Positions 61,166-64,000 of a DNA stretch of 64,000 nt are shown here, piece by piece. The notes beneath the pieces were generated by a model, which saw only the letters and a list, made by a program, of their open reading frames with translations, searched no databases and had not been told where the DNA came from. Location: assembly GCF_009830945.1 (NCBI RefSeq), contig NZ_ML776454.1, forward strand, positions 187,240-251,239, written 5' to 3'. The stretch comes from Nocardiopsis sp. FR4 (GTDB lineage: Bacteria > Actinomycetota > Actinomycetes > Streptosporangiales > Streptosporangiaceae). The stretch's first letter is position 1, and each line of letters opens with the position of its first letter. The position numbers and the translations under genes are program-made.

Positions 61166-62854
61166 TCACAGGCCCAGCAGGGTGCGCAGGTGGCGCGGGG
61201 GCGGGCTGCCGTGGGCGAGCACGGCGTCGTGGCGCTGGCGCTCGGTGAGCGAGGGCCGCGCCCGGGCCAGGTCGCGGACGGTGTCGGAGACCTCGGCGTA
61301 GCCCACGTAGTAGGTGGACAGCTGGGCGCTGGTGAGCTGGGCGCGGCGCCACTTGCCGACGGCCTCGCCCTCCTCCTGGTGGCCGCGCTGGGTCAGCAGG
61401 GAGATCGCCTCGCCCTCGGTGAGGTCGCCGGTGTGCAGCCGCACGTCCAGGATCGCGTTGAGGATCATGCGCAGGCGCATCTTGAGCTGCACCAGGCGCA
61501 GCGCGAGGTTCTGGCGGGGGTCCTCCGACCAGCCGTGTCCGGCCATCACCTCCTCGGCGTAGACCGCCCAGCCCTCGACGAACGTGCCGCTCCACAGGGC
61601 GTTGCCCACCCGGGTCCCGCCGGTGTGGCGCGCGGCGTGGGCCAGTTGCAGGGCGTGGCCCGGCACGGCCTCGTGGACCATGAGGTTGCGCAGCATGCCC
61701 GCGTTGTACTCGCGGAAGAAGGACTCCCGGCGCTCGGCGGGCCAGTCCGCGGGCGGCGGGGCCACCGCGACCAGGGTGGGCTGCTCCCGGGCGCGCGGGT
61801 CCAACGGCCCGGGGGGATCGCAGTAGGCCACGGAGACGCCCCGGCGGGACTCGGGCATGGGCACGACGCGCACCGGGTCGTCGTGGACCGTCACCAGGTC
61901 GAGCTCGCGCACCCGCGCGTTCAGGTGCATGAGCGCGTCGGCGCAGGCGGGGCGGACCGTGTCGGGCCCGGTGGGGTTCCCGGCGGCCAGGGCGGCGAGC
62001 GCCTCGGCCACCTGTCCCGGTCGGCGGGGCGCGTCCTGGTACTCGGCCGCGGCCTCGGCGATCGCCTCCTCGGTGGCGATCAGGTCGCTCTCGGCCCGCA
62101 CCAGCAGCGCCTCGGGGGACAGTTCGGAGTCGAGCGTGTACCACAGCTGGGCGGCGAAGTCGCGCTCGCCGAGGCGGGGGTCGGCGTGGGCGGCCTCCAG
62201 CTCGCCGCGCAGCCAGGCCGCGTAGTCCTCCACGGCGGCCAGGGCGGCCTCGCGGGCCGGTTCCACCTGGGAGGCCGCGGAGGGCTCCCGCGCGGCCAGC
62301 GCGGGCACGTCGGAGGCGAGCATGGCGCGGGCGCCCGCGGCCTGGGCCAGCGCGGTCTCCACGTGGACGCGGGACATGCCGGGGCCCTCGGACAGGCGTG
62401 CTCGCGCGGTGGCGAGGTAGTCGGGCAGGGCCGCGCAGCGCGCGGCGACCGCCGCGAGGCGCTCGGGGAGGGGCAGGACGTCGCGTTCCAGGAGGGTGTG
62501 CAGTGCCTCGCCGGGAGAGTACAGGAGCGGGTCCCAGGTGTGCGGGCGCAGCTCCGCGGTGTGCCACAGGTCGGCGCTGATCCGGGAGCGCAGGACCTCC
62601 AGGTCGACCCGGTCCCCCTCGGGAAGGAGGTCGCCGTCGATCTCGTCCAGGGAGCCGAGGGCGTCGGTGAGCACGGCGACGCGCCGCACGTCGGCCTCGT
62701 GCGAGTGGTCGGACAGGCGGGAGGCGCCCCGGGTGTCGCCCAGGTCCAGCGCCCACTCGGGGGCGTCCTGGAGCAGGGAGTCGAGCACGCGCTCGGCCAC
62801 CTCGCGGAACCGCCGGGTCATGCTCCCCGGCTCGGGCTGGGAGGAAGAGCTCAT
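61166..62854 (-). CDS. DUF885 family protein (putative metallopeptidase)
   Basis: 562 residues, mostly helical, no signal peptide. The HEAVPGHALQ motif and EGWAVYAEEVM match the DUF885 family, whose fold and His/Glu motifs resemble gluzincin-type zinc peptidases. Substrates are unknown. ATG 62854. Separate transcription unit; the conservon terminator lies upstream of it. Confidence 0.88.
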   Translation of the reverse strand: MSSSSQPEPGSMTRRFREVAERVLDSLLQDAPEWALDLGDTRGASRLSDHSHEADVRRVAVLTDALGSLDEIDGDLLPEGDRVDLEVLRSRISADLWHTAELRPHTWDPLLYSPGEALHTLLERDVLPLPERLAAVAARCAALPDYLATARARLSEGPGMSRVHVETALAQAAGARAMLASDVPALAAREPSAASQVEPAREAALAAVEDYAAWLRGELEAAHADPRLGERDFAAQLWYTLDSELSPEALLVRAESDLIATEEAIAEAAAEYQDAPRRPGQVAEALAALAAGNPTGPDTVRPACADALMHLNARVRELDLVTVHDDPVRVVPMPESRRGVSVAYCDPPGPLDPRAREQPTLVAVAPPPADWPAERRESFFREYNAGMLRNLMVHEAVPGHALQLAHAARHTGGTRVGNALWSGTFVEGWAVYAEEVMAGHGWSEDPRQNLALRLVQLKMRLRMILNAILDVRLHTGDLTEGEAISLLTQRGHQEEGEAVGKWRRAQLTSAQLSTYYVGYAEVSDTVRDLARARPSLTERQRHDAVLAHGSPPPRHLRTLLGL

Positions 62855-62877
62855 TGCGCCATGATGCCAGCACGGAC

Positions 62878-62906
62878 GCCCGGTTCCCGCCTCGCGGGAA
62901 CCGGGC
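62878..62906 (-). terminator. Terminator of the conservon operon
   Basis: Perfect 13-base arms (62878-62890 and 62894-62906) around CTC, 48 bases after the GTPase stop on the minus strand. Confidence 0.8.
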
Positions 62907-62954
62907 CGTGCTCTGTGCGGGACCCCGGCCCGGGTGGCCCAGAAGTCGGCGCGG

Positions 62955-63548
62955 TCAGCGCCAGGAGTTCTGGCCGCCCGTGGAAGTGGGCTGTCCGGCG
63001 GCGCCCTCGGGGTCCCCCACCGTGATGGCGTGCTCGACGAGGGTGATGAGCGTCGACTTGGTGGACGCGCGGTCGCGTGCGTCCACCTGGACGATGGGGA
63101 TCTCGGGACTGAGGGTCAGGGCGTCCCGAACCTCGTCCGCGGCGTGCGGGTAGTAGCCGTCGAACCCGTTGATCGCCACGATGAAGGGCAGGCGCGCCTC
63201 CTCGAAGTAGTCGATCGCGGGGAAGCAGTCCGCGAGACGGCGGGTGTCCACCAGCACGACGGCACCGATCGCGCCCTTGACCAGGTCGTCCCACATGAAC
63301 CAGAACCGGTGCTGTCCGGGGGTGCCGAACAGGTACAGGATCAGGTCCGAGTCGAGGGAGACACGGCCGAAGTCCATGGCCACGGTGGTGGTCTGCTTGT
63401 CCGGCGTCTTGGCGAGGTCGTCGACCCCGACGCTGGCGCTGGTCATGACCGCCTCGGTGGTCAGCGGCACGATCTCGGAGACGGAGCCAACGAATGTCGT
63501 CTTCCCGACACCGAAGCCCCCGGCGACGACGATCTTGACCGACGTCAT
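62955..63548 (-). CDS. Conservon GTPase (CvnD-like small Ras-type ATP/GTP-binding protein)
   Basis: 197 residues. P-loop GGFGVGKTT, switch II LFGTPGQHRFWFMW and NGFDGYY (in place of NKxD) are those of the conservon small G-proteins. It works with a histidine kinase-like, a roadblock and a DUF742 protein at the membrane. It lies 34 bases after the DUF742 gene. The kinase and roadblock genes should lie right of the window. Confidence 0.9.
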   Translation of the reverse strand: MTSVKIVVAGGFGVGKTTFVGSVSEIVPLTTEAVMTSASVGVDDLAKTPDKQTTTVAMDFGRVSLDSDLILYLFGTPGQHRFWFMWDDLVKGAIGAVVLVDTRRLADCFPAIDYFEEARLPFIVAINGFDGYYPHAADEVRDALTLSPEIPIVQVDARDRASTKSTLITLVEHAITVGDPEGAAGQPTSTGGQNSWR

Positions 63549-63582
63549 CGCGTTCCCCCCAGCACCGCCTTCCTCGGCTGGG

Positions 63583-63999
63583 CTAGAGCTTGCGAAGTCC
63601 ACTGAGCACCCTTTCAAGCAGGTTGGTGTTGGGGCGGGCGTCGTTGTTGAGCGAGGACCTGATCTGGACCAGTCCCTGCTCGGACATGTCCGCCACAAGC
63701 ACCCGCGCCACGCCGAGCGGCATCCGCAACAGCGCGGAGATCTCCGCCACGGAACGCCATTCCCGGCACAGGTCGCTGATCGCCTGCCATTCGGGCGTCA
63801 GCGTCCCAGACTCGTTGCGGGCCGCCGCGGTGGCCGAGATCAGAGCCTCCAGGGGAAGCTGTGACTTCGGTTTGGTGCGGCCCTTGGTCACCGCGTAGGG
63901 GCGGACCAGCGAACTGGGCGCGCTCCCTGCGGCGGGTCGTTGTTCATACGGTTGTTGGATAGGTCGAGGAACATCTCCGCCGCCCGGAACCGCCGGCAT
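63583..63999 (-). CDS. DUF742 conservon protein (CvnC-like), possibly partial
   Basis: 138 residues to the right-hand edge. A Pro-rich start leads to SLVRPYAVTKGRTKPKSQLPLEALISAT, then a winged-helix-like region (REWRSVAEISALLRMPLGVARVLVADMSEQGLV), the DUF742 pattern. An ATG at 63999 is in frame, but the gene could begin beyond the edge. First visible gene of the conservon here, transcribed toward the GTPase gene. Confidence 0.85.
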   Translation of the reverse strand: MPAVPGGGDVPRPIQQPYEQRPAAGSAPSSLVRPYAVTKGRTKPKSQLPLEALISATAAARNESGTLTPEWQAISDLCREWRSVAEISALLRMPLGVARVLVADMSEQGLVQIRSSLNNDARPNTNLLERVLSGLRKL

Positions 64000-64000
64000 T

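Noticed and set aside
59931-62873. A single minus-strand frame of about 980 codons joining the HIT gene to the region beneath the GNAT and DUF885 genes
   Set aside because: Only the last 191 codons are conserved (HIT protein); the rest is a shadow of plus-strand GNAT and other-frame DUF885.

Overview
This is a 64 kb chromosomal window from a very GC-rich actinobacterium. GTG and TTG starts, GTGA/ATGA gene overlaps, an F420-type oxidoreductase, a conservon fragment, phosphatidylinositol-mannoside genes and a SAM-IV riboswitch all point to a mycelial actinomycete. From gene order I would guess Nocardiopsidaceae (Nocardiopsis or a relative), but that placement is inference. There are no insertion sequences, phage genes, CRISPR arrays, tRNAs or rRNAs. 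Almost everything is conserved core chromosome, and most of it follows the order I know from Streptomyces, with gaps and insertions that are noted below.

Layout: (1) 1-4.4 kb, minus strand: start of the division and cell-wall cluster, mraZ-rsmH-ftsL-ftsI, with a clear MraZ operator of four GTGG repeats. (2) 4.8-9.6 kb, plus: MoxR ATPase, DUF58 protein and membrane transglutaminase. (3) 9.8-15.3 kb, minus: DUF3040 protein, DNA polymerase IV, a methyltransferase, nusB, efp, aroB and aroK. (4) 15.4-19.6 kb: a DUF998 membrane protein and a hemC paralogue lie between aroK and aroC; a prepilin peptidase follows. (5) 19.6-26.6 kb: SseB protein, a divergent MarR/yceI pair, DUF2470 protein, a large membrane-anchored Ser/Thr kinase, DUF1801 protein and an aldose epimerase. 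(6) 26.6-34.2 kb, minus: MobA-like and XdhC-like pair, PH-domain membrane protein, the riboflavin genes ribE-ribBA-ribH behind an FMN riboswitch, a PAP2 phosphatase and rpe. (7) 34.3-39.1 kb: rsmB and fmt (minus), priA (plus). (8) 39.3-46.2 kb: DinB-fold protein with a DUF574 methyltransferase; a class V aminotransferase behind a SAM-IV riboswitch; DUF3870 protein, CoA-transferase and acyl-CoA dehydrogenase; a Ddn-like oxidoreductase. (9) 46.2-60.5 kb, minus: rel, apt, yajC, ruvB-ruvA-ruvC, a small unknown, yebC-pdxT-pdxS, a small membrane protein, pimA-patA-pgsA and a HIT protein. (10) 60.6-64 kb: a GNAT enzyme, a DUF885 protein and the end of a conservon (GTPase, DUF742).

Working units: division and septal peptidoglycan synthesis; shikimate to chorismate; riboflavin under FMN control; sulfur or SAM-linked PLP chemistry under SAM control; the stringent response and purine salvage; Holliday junction processing; PLP synthesis by PdxS/PdxT; and PIM lipid synthesis. 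I found no convincing wholly new multi-gene system. The best leads are the complete SAM-IV switch with its sequestering hairpin, the loss of secD/secF between yajC and apt, the second-type HemC, the kinase with a cysteine cluster and membrane tail, the DUF3870-CoA-transferase-dehydrogenase unit, and the hairpin between pdxS and pdxT.
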